Below are positions 36,942 to 45,328 of a DNA stretch of 64,000 nt, piece after piece. Position 1 is the stretch's first letter; each line of letters starts with the position of its first letter. The notes under the pieces were generated by a model. That model was not told the DNA's origin, did no database searches, and saw only the letters and a program-made list of their open reading frames with translations. Source of the stretch: Pseudodesulfovibrio sp. S3 (GTDB taxonomy: Bacteria > Desulfobacterota > Desulfovibrionia > Desulfovibrionales > Desulfovibrionaceae); contig NZ_QTZO01000007.1 of the NCBI RefSeq assembly GCF_004025585.1, forward strand, positions 62,001 to 126,000, given 5' to 3'. The position numbers were made by a program, and so were the translations under genes.

Positions 36942-37604
36942 ATGAGTAACGGATTCGAGGCTTTCTTCAAGAGGCTTTGTTCGGAGACGGAGATCAAGAA
37001 CCAGTCGCAACTGGCGCGTGAGCTGGATGTGGGGCGGGCTGCGGTATCCTTGGCCAAACGCAAGGATGCTGTGCCTGCCCGCTGGATTCTGGATTTGTCG
37101 GCGCGGTTCGGCTTGAACCCGCTGTGGTTGGAACAGGGCAAGGGTTTCCCCCGGCCCGAGGCTGCCGTGGCTGCGGCTGCGGATGACGGCAGTTGTTATG
37201 AGGAGATACCCAAGGTGCGCGCCCGGCTCTGCGCCGGTGGCGGGTCCTTCGAGACCGAAGGGCTGGTCGAGGGGTATTACTCCTTCCGTTCGGATTGGCT
37301 GAACCGGCGAGGGAATCCGGCCAACATGGTGCTCATGGAAGTCATTGGAAACTCCATGGAACCGGAGATCAAGGAAGGGGACCTGGTGCTTATAGACCAG
37401 TCTCGCTCTGCCGTGCTTTCCGGCGGTATCTACGCCGTGGGCGTGGAGGACACCGTCATGGTCAAACGGGTGGAGCGGCTGCCCGGAACATTGGTGCTGC
37501 GGAGTGATAACGTGGACTACTCCCCCATCCACCTGTCCGGCGACGAGTTGGATAACGTGCGCGTGATCGGCCAGGTGCTGTGGGCATCAAGAGAGTATCG
37601 TTAG
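36942..37604 (+). CDS. Phage CI-like repressor with S24 peptidase domain
   Basis: This 220-residue protein has an N-terminal HTH of the bacteriophage CI type (KNQSQLARELDVGRAAVSLA, then DLSARFGLNPLWLEQGKG). An Ala-rich linker and a C-terminal S24/LexA-like domain follow, with the nucleophile Ser in VIGNSMEPEIKEGDLVLID and the Lys in VMVKRVERLPG. A cleavage site of Ala/Cys-Gly type may be ARLCAGGG. It probably represses genes until RecA-stimulated self-cleavage. No prophage genes surround it, so it is a lone host-adopted regulator. Confidence 0.85.
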   Translation: MSNGFEAFFKRLCSETEIKNQSQLARELDVGRAAVSLAKRKDAVPARWILDLSARFGLNPLWLEQGKGFPRPEAAVAAAADDGSCYEEIPKVRARLCAGGGSFETEGLVEGYYSFRSDWLNRRGNPANMVLMEVIGNSMEPEIKEGDLVLIDQSRSAVLSGGIYAVGVEDTVMVKRVERLPGTLVLRSDNVDYSPIHLSGDELDNVRVIGQVLWASREYR

Positions 37605-37623
37605 ACTAACATCATATCGGATG

Positions 37624-37664
37624 AACGGCCCTCGCAGTGTTTTGTATTGCGGGGGCCGTTTTTT
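37624..37664 (+). terminator. Terminator after the S24 repressor gene
   Basis: AACGGCCCTCGCA pairs with TTGCGGGGGCCGTT around a short loop and is followed by TTTTTT. Confidence 0.85.
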
Positions 37665-37741
37665 ATTATGCTGTAATAAAAGGGTTTTATTTGTCGTGCG
37701 ACGAGTTGTTTGAAAAAGAAATACATTTTGTAAAAAAATAG

Positions 37742-37770
37742 TTGACAAAAGAAGCGATACTTGTTTATTA
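37742..37770 (+). promoter_or_regulatory. Promoter of the small zinc-ribbon gene
   Basis: Perfect -35 TTGACA (37742-37747), 17-nt spacer, -10 TTATTA (37765-37770) in AT-rich DNA, 62 nt before the start codon at 37833. Confidence 0.55.
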
Positions 37771-37832
37771 AATAGTCACGTTGAGTCTAAAGGAACGACA
37801 CCTACCCGGTGCGACATATCAAGGAGAGAGTC

Positions 37833-37997
37833 ATGCAGGAACGTTTTTGCAAGTGCGGTCACAGGCTGATGGTTCAGTACACCCTTGACGGTTTCATTCC
37901 CTGGGAAGCGATCATCAATGAAGAGTCGGGCGTGGTTTCCCCGGTCAAGGTCTGCCCCTGTTGCGGCAGCTACCTTTCCATTCATTTCCTGAGATAA
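37833..37997 (+). CDS. Small CxC/CPCC zinc-ribbon protein
   Basis: This 54-residue protein begins MQERFCKCGHRLMVQYTLDG and ends VCPCCGSYLSIHFLR. Two Cys pairs (CKC and CPCC) about 38 residues apart suit a zinc knuckle. I do not recognise a named family. AAGGAGAGAG lies just ahead of this ATG, which is preferred to one eight codons earlier. A strong promoter-like sequence suggests real expression as a single gene. A short hairpin (ACACGCC / GGCGTGT, 38013-38037) follows. Confidence 0.7.
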   Translation: MQERFCKCGHRLMVQYTLDGFIPWEAIINEESGVVSPVKVCPCCGSYLSIHFLR

Positions 37998-38109
37998 CCG
38001 AAATTTCCTCGTACACGCCTGAACCTTGCGGGCGTGTGCATAGTATCCCTGTTGATGAGGGTCGTGCGCAACTCCCCGGAGCGCATGGCCCTTGTCTCTT
38101 ATCGATAGG

Positions 38110-39090
38110 CTACTGTCGGAGTTCTTCTGGGTCGGGAAGGCAGATGGATTCCGTGCGATTCCGGCCGGATTGCTTGGCCAGGTAGAGGGCGCGGTCTGCG
38201 GCGTTGAGGAGATGTTCCGGCGTGGTCTCGCAGGTAGGGATGCCGGAGGCAACGCCTATGGATACGGTGACCGTGCAGCTCACCCGGGAGTTGGGGTGGT
38301 TGATGCAGGATTCGGACAAATTGGTGTGGATTTTTTCGGCCACAACCTTGGCCCCTTCGTAGTTGGTGCCGGGCAGGATGATGGCGAACTCCTCGCCGCC
38401 GTAACGGGCAACCAGGTCGCCGGGGCGGTTCGTTGCGGTATTGATGGCATCGGCAACGGCACGCAGGCAGGCATCTCCGTCCACATGTCCGAGAGCGTCA
38501 TTGTAATGTTTGAAGTGGTCGATGTCGATCATCAGCAATCCCAGCGAAAGATCCTCGCGTCCGTTTCGTACCCATTCACGGATCAGGGTGTCGTCGAAAC
38601 AGCGCCGGTTGGCCAGGCCGGTCAGTCCGTCAAGGTTGGACATCCGTTCCAGTTTGCGCGCGAGCCGTTCCAATTCATGTTCACGCTGCAACCGCTTGAT
38701 CATTTCCCGGCGAAGTTGCAGGGCCGAGCGGACCCTGGCCCGGAGTTCGGTCTTGCCTACGGGTTTGACGATGTAATCGGAAGCACCTGCGGCAAAAGCG
38801 CGGTCAAGGATGTCGGTGCTGTTTTCGCCTGTGATGGCAATGATCGGGATGTCTTCGAATTCCCGATGGGATTTGATGGTCAGGGTAGCGGCTATTCCGT
38901 CGGTGTCATGATTGTCGAGATCAATGAGGATTAGATCTACGGGGGTTTCGTTGGCGATGGCGTCATCCAGGGTCCGGATTGAATGGTCCAGCGTTCTTAC
39001 GGCAATAATATCCGTATACCCCGCGCTGTTCAGGATCAGGGTGAGTTGGTCCACAATGGGGCCGGAATCGTCAACGATGAGAATCTTCAT
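38110..39090 (-). CDS. Response regulator with GGDEF domain (diguanylate cyclase)
   Basis: This 326-residue protein has a receiver domain (phosphoacceptor D57 in DLILIDLDN, DD at 7-8, Lys in IVKPVGK) joined by a helix to a GGDEF domain with active-site YGGEEF (residues 231-235). The inhibitory RxxD site (R222-D225) lies five residues before it. It makes c-di-GMP when phosphorylated and is feedback inhibited. GGAAGGAG precedes the ATG at 39090; the frame is open further upstream. No cognate kinase is adjacent. Confidence 0.93.
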   Translation of the reverse strand: MKILIVDDSGPIVDQLTLILNSAGYTDIIAVRTLDHSIRTLDDAIANETPVDLILIDLDNHDTDGIAATLTIKSHREFEDIPIIAITGENSTDILDRAFAAGASDYIVKPVGKTELRARVRSALQLRREMIKRLQREHELERLARKLERMSNLDGLTGLANRRCFDDTLIREWVRNGREDLSLGLLMIDIDHFKHYNDALGHVDGDACLRAVADAINTATNRPGDLVARYGGEEFAIILPGTNYEGAKVVAEKIHTNLSESCINHPNSRVSCTVTVSIGVASGIPTCETTPEHLLNAADRALYLAKQSGRNRTESICLPDPEELRQ

Positions 39091-39351
39091 AGTGCTCCTT
39101 CCGGTATCAGAAAACCCCGGCATTGGCGAGATGAGAAATGCTGCAACTCCAATAAAAAGGCGTTTATCCGGCGGTAAACGAGGCTTGGCATAAGGCCGGC
39201 GAATGCCGCCTTTCCCGTGTGCTTTTTGGAATAACTGTGAACCGTAAGAATGTTTGTTATTATTTTGCAAAGAAGCACTTGGCTGTGTATCATACAAGGT
39301 AAGAACTGTTAGCTGTGTTTAAACCCGAATATCAACAAAACCGGAGGTCTG

Positions 39352-40764
39352 ATGACTCGGCCATATTTTTTTTCAGTCCATTTCCTGCCTACCGTTCTCG
39401 GCATTCTTGTTCTTTTTTCCGGTCAGGCATGGGGGAGCGGTGCATTTATCGCCGTTTATAATTCCGGCCGTGCCCAGGTGGCAGAAACCCGCGTGGTGAC
39501 GTTGCCGGAAGGACCGGCTGCGGTCATTTTCAACGACATTCCCGCAACTCTCGACTCCACTTCCATACGGGCATCGGCCCCGGACATGACGGTTCAGGAT
39601 ATTCAGTACGCCTTTCATTCCATCACCGCCAAGAACCTGTTGGATGCCTATGTGGGCAAGGATCTGACCGTGATCCTGCCGGACCCGGCGGATGCCAATG
39701 CGCGCATCCTTCGCCAGGCCAAGCTCCTCTCCAATGAGGATCGGCCTATCTTTGCCATGGGCAAGGAAATTTACGTGGGCGACTATGAAGCGGTGCTGCT
39801 GCCCGAAATGCCCAAGGGTTTTGATGCCGAGCCGACCTTGACCCTGACCACCGACAGTTCGGTCAAAGGCAGGAAAAATGTTTTGCTGAGCTACCTCATG
39901 GATGGCATCGACTGGCGCACCGACTATACCATGACCGTGGGCCAGCAGGGTGGAAATGCCGTCATGGACGCCTGGGCCACGATCACCAACGGGTCGGGTC
40001 ACGGTTTCAGCGGTGCCGATGTGCGTCTGGTGGCGGGCGATGTGCAACGGGCCGAATCGCCGAAATTGTATCGGAGCCAGCCGATGATGGCCATGGACGA
40101 AAGCGCCATGGGGGCGGCGCCGTCCATGAACGCCGCCGAGGAATCCTTTTCCCAATACCATGTCTACAAATTCGATAGATATATCTCCCTGCCGCCCAAC
40201 GGCTCCAAGCAGGTCAACCTGTTTTCGGCGGCCGGTATTTCTGTCAAAACCGAATTGACCAGCCGGTACCAGACCGGACGAAGCCAGTTCTCCGGTGAGA
40301 TGCAGCAGAGCGTGGAATCGGCGCTTGTTTTCAAGAACACCAAGGAAAATCATCTGGGCCGTCCCATGCCGGCCGGTCTGATAAGGGTGTTCATGCCCAC
40401 CTCGGACGGGAGCCATCTGCTGGCGGGCGAATCCCGTATCTCCCACGTGGCCGACGGAGGCGAAGTCCGCCTCGTGCTCGGAAATTCCTTCGATATGACC
40501 GTGGAGCGCGTTCAGACACAGTTCACCCGGACAGGCAAGAACGTCTATGAGGTGGGGTGGCAGATCACCGTCAAGAACGGCAAGGGTGTGTCACAGGACT
40601 TGAAACTCGTGGAAGGTTTTTCGGGACAGTGGAAGGTGCTGAGTGCCGATACGGAATATGTCATGAAGGATGCCGGAAGCATAGAGTTCGATCTCAAGGG
40701 GATTCAGTCGACGACCGGCAAACAGGAAAAGGTCGTCAACTACACAGTCAGAGTGGAGTATTAA
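39352..40764 (+). CDS. DUF4139 domain secreted protein
   Basis: This 470-residue protein has a signal peptide (helix LPTVLGILVLFSGQAWG). The mature part starts AFIAVYNSGRAQVAETRVVTL and has RKNVLLSYLMDGIDWRTDYTM, WATITNGSGHGFSGADVRLVAGDV and a C-terminal YEVGWQITVKNGKGVSQDL, which is the DUF4139 pattern. Function is unknown; it is probably periplasmic or outer-surface beta-rich. GGAGGTCTG lies before the ATG. It ends 10 nt before a HAD-type gene and seems to start a three-gene row. Confidence 0.8.
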   Translation: MTRPYFFSVHFLPTVLGILVLFSGQAWGSGAFIAVYNSGRAQVAETRVVTLPEGPAAVIFNDIPATLDSTSIRASAPDMTVQDIQYAFHSITAKNLLDAYVGKDLTVILPDPADANARILRQAKLLSNEDRPIFAMGKEIYVGDYEAVLLPEMPKGFDAEPTLTLTTDSSVKGRKNVLLSYLMDGIDWRTDYTMTVGQQGGNAVMDAWATITNGSGHGFSGADVRLVAGDVQRAESPKLYRSQPMMAMDESAMGAAPSMNAAEESFSQYHVYKFDRYISLPPNGSKQVNLFSAAGISVKTELTSRYQTGRSQFSGEMQQSVESALVFKNTKENHLGRPMPAGLIRVFMPTSDGSHLLAGESRISHVADGGEVRLVLGNSFDMTVERVQTQFTRTGKNVYEVGWQITVKNGKGVSQDLKLVEGFSGQWKVLSADTEYVMKDAGSIEFDLKGIQSTTGKQEKVVNYTVRVEY

Positions 40765-40774
40765 TGGAGGATGC

Positions 40775-41971
40775 ATGTCAGTAATCCAACCTGTGGAACT
40801 GAAGACGCTCAAGGATTTTTATTCCCTCATGGCCGCATCCCGCGTGGTGCGGTGCAAGGCCGTTGCAGCCTTGCTGAACGGGGGCACTGTCTCGGACGAT
40901 GACGTGGTGTCGTTGACCAATGTGCTTTCCTCGCTGGAGGACGTGCCGGAGGCGGATGGCAGGAAAGTGCTCTCCCTGGACCGGGATCGGTCCATCGGGC
41001 TGGACATGGATTATGAAATCAACGAAACCCGCAAGGATTTGTTTTATCTGGAAGAGGGGGAGGATACGTTCCTCGACCTTTTGTCCGACCTGTATCCCGA
41101 CTTTGAGGGTCAGGTGCAGGCGGGGCGCGATCTGTTGCAGGGGGTTGATTTCAACTGCTTCATCACGGACCGTGACGGGACCATCAACAATTACTGCGCC
41201 CGCTATCTGACCTCCATACAATCCATTTACAATTCACTGTTTTTGACCCGTTTTGCCCGGAACAAGGCCAGACAGCCGGTCATTTTGACTTCGGCACCGT
41301 TGGACGGATTGATTGACATATCGGTCAATCCCGAAGGCGAGATGTATTACGCGGCTTCCAAAGGGCGTGAATGCCTTGACCTGGAAGGCCGGATCAGGCG
41401 GCTGCCCATTTCCGAGGAAAAGCAGGCGGCCATCAATGCCCTCAACGAACAACTTGTAAAACTGACCGGACGCCCGGAGTACGAGAAATTCACTCTCATC
41501 GGTTCCGGTCTCCAGTTCAAGTTCGGCCAATCCACCGTGGCCCGGCAGGATATCGGCAAGTCCATTCCCCAGGCCGAATCCGAGGCGTTCGCCAAGATGC
41601 TCGAATCCCTGGTGGCCGCCCTTGATCCCGATGAGCGGAATTTCCGTATCGAGGACACCGGTCTTGACGTGGAGATCATCCTTACGGTGGAAACTTCGGG
41701 TGACGGGCTCAAGGATTTCGACAAGGGTGACGGTGTGAAGTTCCTGAATGGCGAATTGAATCTGGGGATGTCCCACGGACCCCATCTGGTCTGCGGCGAT
41801 ACCGGCTCCGATGTTCCCATGCTCGAAGCTGCACTGGAGTTGGCCCCGGATACCAGGGCCGTCTACGTGACGAAGAATGAAGATCTGAAAAAAAGAGTCC
41901 TCGGGCTGACGGACGCAGCGCTGATCGTGCCCGAACCCGATATATTGGTGACTATTCTGGGTACCCTTTAA
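40775..41971 (+). CDS. HAD-like sugar phosphatase (trehalose-phosphatase-like)
   Basis: This is a 398-residue protein. After about 125 unrecognised residues a HAD phosphatase domain begins with FITDRDGTINNYCARY (D132 nucleophile, D134 acid) and closes with VCGDTGSDVPMLEAA (metal-binding Asp). The spacing and insert resemble trehalose-6-phosphate phosphatases of the Cof/TPP class. It sits directly before a disaccharide phosphorylase fused to a phosphoglucomutase, so a role in disaccharide-phosphate metabolism is likely. The exact substrate is not determined. Confidence 0.7.
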   Translation: MSVIQPVELKTLKDFYSLMAASRVVRCKAVAALLNGGTVSDDDVVSLTNVLSSLEDVPEADGRKVLSLDRDRSIGLDMDYEINETRKDLFYLEEGEDTFLDLLSDLYPDFEGQVQAGRDLLQGVDFNCFITDRDGTINNYCARYLTSIQSIYNSLFLTRFARNKARQPVILTSAPLDGLIDISVNPEGEMYYAASKGRECLDLEGRIRRLPISEEKQAAINALNEQLVKLTGRPEYEKFTLIGSGLQFKFGQSTVARQDIGKSIPQAESEAFAKMLESLVAALDPDERNFRIEDTGLDVEIILTVETSGDGLKDFDKGDGVKFLNGELNLGMSHGPHLVCGDTGSDVPMLEAALELAPDTRAVYVTKNEDLKKRVLGLTDAALIVPEPDILVTILGTL

Positions 41972-42011
41972 CCCGGACAGCGAGGAATCAGATAAATCCA
42001 AGGAGTTTTCC

Positions 42012-45000
42012 GTGGCAGCAACAACTCTCAAAGGCGTAGTCTTCGATCTTGACGGCGTCATCACACGCACGGCTCGGGTTCATGCCCAGGCGTGGGAAGC
42101 CGCATTCAACGAATTCCTGAAACACCACGCAGAGGAAACCCATACCTCTTTTGAGCCGTTCGACCTGACAGCGGATTATCAAAATTACGTGGACGGGAAG
42201 CCCCGTTTCGAGGGGGTGCTGAGCTTTCTCAAGTCCAGGAACATACGCTTGGCCCCAGGTGCAGCCGAAGATCCTCCGAGTTTCGATTCCGTATGCGGCA
42301 TCGGTAACAAGAAGAACGAGTTGTTCAGGGAGATTTTGAACGAGGAAGGTCCCGAGGTCTTCAAGACTTCGGTGGATTTCGTCACCGAACTCAAGAGACA
42401 GGGTGTTCGGGTGGCCCTGGCCACCTCCAGCCGCAACGGAGCATTGGTTCTCAAACTGGCCGGCCTGGAAGACCTGTTCGATGCCCAGGTGGACGGCATG
42501 GTCTCGGCGGAGCTGGACCTCAAGGGCAAGCCCGAACCGGATATCTTTGTCACTGCGGCCGAACGGATGGGGCTGGTTCCGGGTGAGTGCGTGGTCGTTG
42601 AAGACGCCATCTCCGGCGTCCAGGCCGGTTGCGCGGGCAACTTCGGTTTGACGCTGGGCGTGGCCCGCAACATCGGCGGCGAGATGCTCAAGCGCTTCGG
42701 CGCCGACATGGTGGTGTCCGATCTGGGCGAGCTTACCGTGGACGATCTGTTCGAGTGGTTCGAGACCGGCATGGCCACGGACGAGTGGTACCTGAGCTAC
42801 CACGGTTTCGAACCCGGCGATGAAAAGCTGCGCGAGACACTGACCACCGTGGGCAACGGCTACCTCGGAACACGCGGCGCCTATGAGTGCGAGTGCTCAT
42901 CCTACTATTTCTATCCCGGCACCTACATTTCGGGCATCTTCAACAAGACGCCGAGCGATGTCCAGGGGCGGGAAATATGGAACAACGACCTGGTCAACTG
43001 CCCGAACTGGCTGCCCGTGGTCTTCAAGATCGGCAACGGTGAATTCGTCAGCCCCCTGTCCATGGAGATCCTGAGCTATTCCCACCGGCTGCACATGCGC
43101 GAGGGCGTCATGGAACGGCACATGGTGGTCAAGGACCAGGTGGGGCGCATCACCCGCATCTCGTCCAGGCGCGTGGCTTCCATGGCCGATGCCCACCTGA
43201 TGGCCCTTCAGTTCGATTACACCCCCCTCAACTACACGGCCAAGATCACGTTCCGTTCTTCATTGAACGGCAATGTGAGCAATGAAGGCGTGGCCCGATA
43301 CTCCAGCCTGAACACCAACCATCTGAACCGGGTCGGAGGCGGCAAGGCCGGAAACGGCATCTATTTGCATATGGAGACCACCCATTCCCGCTACCAGATT
43401 GTCATGACCGCCAAAACACGGCTTCTGGAAGACGGCAAGCCGGTGGAGGTGCGCAAGGAGGTAGTCCAGGAACGAGCCATGGTCTCCGAGGAAATGTGCA
43501 TCAACGCCATTGAAAATCACTCTTACTGCCTGGAAAAATTCGTGTACGTGCGCACCTCCCTGGATCGCGAACCGGGCGATCTGCGCGAGATGTGCCTGGA
43601 CGGGCTCAAGGGCGTGAAGACGTTCAACGGCGTCTACAGCCCCCATGCCAAGGCCTGGAAGGCGTTGTGGCAGAAGTCTGACATCCGCGTCACCGGTGAC
43701 CGGTTCGTGCAGCGGGTACTGCGTTTGCACCTCTATCACCTGCTGGTGACGGCCAGCCCGCACAATGTGGACCGCGACGCGGGAATGCCCGCCCGCGGCC
43801 TGTCGGGCGAGGCCTATCGCGGGCACATTTTCTGGGACGAGGTTTATATTCAGCCTTTCTTCGACTCCAACTTTCCGGAGATATCCAAGGCCCTCTTGAT
43901 GTACCGCTACAACCGCCTGGACGCGGCCCGCGAGTATGCCAGGGAGAACGGGTATATCGGGGCCATGTACCCCTGGCAGACAGCCGACGACGGCACCGAG
44001 GAGACCCAGGAGGTTCACTACAATCCCGAGTCCAAGGACTGGGGACCGGATCTGTCGCGCCGACAGCGCCATGTCTCCATCGCAGTGTTCGTCAATGCCT
44101 GGCGGTACGTTGCCTGGACAGGGGACAAGGCCTTCCTGCGAGACTTCGGCGCGGAGATGATGCTCGACATCGCCCGGTTCTGGGGCGGCATCGCCACCTA
44201 TGACGAGGCCACCGGCAAATATCATATCGACGGGGTCATGGGGCCGGATGAGTTCCATGAAGCCTTGCCCGGTTCGGACGTGCCCGGCGTGCGTGACAAC
44301 GCCTACACCAACATCATGGTGGTCTGGCTGCTCGAAAAGTCCCTGGCCATTCTCGACGAACTGCCGCCAGCCACGCGCAGTGGGGTGGTGGACCGGATCA
44401 AGCTGACCGAAGAGGAAATCGTCAAGTGGCGGGACATGACCACCAAGCTCAACGTCATCCTGACCGAGGACGGCATCGTCAGCCAGTTCGACGGGTACAT
44501 GGATCTGGACGAGCTTGATTGGGACGCGTATCGCAAGCGGTTCTATTCCATTCACCGCATGGATCGCATCCTCAAGGCAGAGGGCGACAATCCGGACAAG
44601 TACAAGGTGGCCAAGCAGGCCGATACCCTGATGACCTGGTACCTGCTCGAACCCGATGAAGTGGCCCGCATCCTGAATCAACTCGGCAACAAGGTCGATG
44701 ATCCCATCAAGTTGCTTAAGGACAACTACGACTTCTATGAACAACGGACCAGCCACGGCTCGACCCTGTCCAAGGTCGTCCACGCGGTCATCTCCAAGTA
44801 TATCTATCCCAGCGAAGTGTCCTGGGAATGGTTCATGGAGGCCATGGAATCCGACATCAGGGACACCCAGGGCGGCACCACCATCGAGGGCATTCACACC
44901 GGCGTCATGGCCGGAACTCTTGAAGTGCTCAAGCAGGATTTCGCCGGTCTGAACATGTCCGCTTCGCCCATGAAGGTTGACCCGGACCTGCCTTTCCACT

Positions 45001-45182
45001 GGGGCGAGATGCGTCTTTCCTTTGTTTGGCGGTCCATCTGGTTCGACCTGGTCATAGAACAGGATCGGGTGAACATGACCGCCTTTCATCGGGGGGACAA
45101 GATCGTTCCCGTGGAGATATTCGGCAAGGTGTATGACCTCAAGCCCGGCATGACCGTGGAGGCCAGACGCCCGGAGGCATAA
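42012..45182 (+). CDS. Fusion of beta-phosphoglucomutase (HAD) and GH65 disaccharide phosphorylase
   Basis: This 1056-residue protein has two enzymes in one chain. Residues about 1-250 are a beta-phosphoglucomutase-like HAD domain (VFDLDGVITRTARVHAQAWE, KGKPEPDIFVTAAERMG, VVVEDAISGVQAG). Residues about 270-1050 are a family 65 glycoside hydrolase (WYLSYHGFEPGDEKLRET start, GLSGEAYRGHIFWDEVYIQP, the catalytic acid near residue 746 in GPDEFHEALP, and a C-terminal beta domain). GH65 phosphorylases split kojibiose, trehalose or maltose with phosphate to glucose plus beta-glucose-1-phosphate. The fused mutase then makes glucose-6-phosphate, so the product is channelled. It starts with GTG after AAGGAG. 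Confidence 0.88.
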   Translation: MAATTLKGVVFDLDGVITRTARVHAQAWEAAFNEFLKHHAEETHTSFEPFDLTADYQNYVDGKPRFEGVLSFLKSRNIRLAPGAAEDPPSFDSVCGIGNKKNELFREILNEEGPEVFKTSVDFVTELKRQGVRVALATSSRNGALVLKLAGLEDLFDAQVDGMVSAELDLKGKPEPDIFVTAAERMGLVPGECVVVEDAISGVQAGCAGNFGLTLGVARNIGGEMLKRFGADMVVSDLGELTVDDLFEWFETGMATDEWYLSYHGFEPGDEKLRETLTTVGNGYLGTRGAYECECSSYYFYPGTYISGIFNKTPSDVQGREIWNNDLVNCPNWLPVVFKIGNGEFVSPLSMEILSYSHRLHMREGVMERHMVVKDQVGRITRISSRRVASMADAHLMALQFDYTPLNYTAKITFRSSLNGNVSNEGVARYSSLNTNHLNRVGGGKAGNGIYLHMETTHSRYQIVMTAKTRLLEDGKPVEVRKEVVQERAMVSEEMCINAIENHSYCLEKFVYVRTSLDREPGDLREMCLDGLKGVKTFNGVYSPHAKAWKALWQKSDIRVTGDRFVQRVLRLHLYHLLVTASPHNVDRDAGMPARGLSGEAYRGHIFWDEVYIQPFFDSNFPEISKALLMYRYNRLDAAREYARENGYIGAMYPWQTADDGTEETQEVHYNPESKDWGPDLSRRQRHVSIAVFVNAWRYVAWTGDKAFLRDFGAEMMLDIARFWGGIATYDEATGKYHIDGVMGPDEFHEALPGSDVPGVRDNAYTNIMVVWLLEKSLAILDELPPATRSGVVDRIKLTEEEIVKWRDMTTKLNVILTEDGIVSQFDGYMDLDELDWDAYRKRFYSIHRMDRILKAEGDNPDKYKVAKQADTLMTWYLLEPDEVARILNQLGNKVDDPIKLLKDNYDFYEQRTSHGSTLSKVVHAVISKYIYPSEVSWEWFMEAMESDIRDTQGGTTIEGIHTGVMAGTLEVLKQDFAGLNMSASPMKVDPDLPFHWGEMRLSFVWRSIWFDLVIEQDRVNMTAFHRGDKIVPVEIFGKVYDLKPGMTVEARRPEA

Positions 45183-45207
45183 GAACCGCATTCGGATTGA
45201 AAACAGA

Positions 45208-45232
45208 AAGTCCGCTTCGGCGGGCTTTTTTG
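45208..45232 (+). terminator. Terminator after the GH65 fusion gene
   Basis: AAAGTCCGC pairs with GCGGGCTTT (one G-U) around a TTCG tetraloop and runs into six T residues. Confidence 0.9.
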
Positions 45233-45328
45233 CGTGGGCAATACGACTTGCGTGATTTCGGGAAGCAAGGTAATGAGTGCCCCTCGCCGGAAGGGTCTCC
45301 CCCCGGCAATATCTTTTCAGGAGCTTCC

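Noticed and set aside
36872-39090. Prophage remnant around the S24 repressor
   Set aside because: No integrase, structural gene, tRNA-linked attachment repeat or other phage gene is present nearby.
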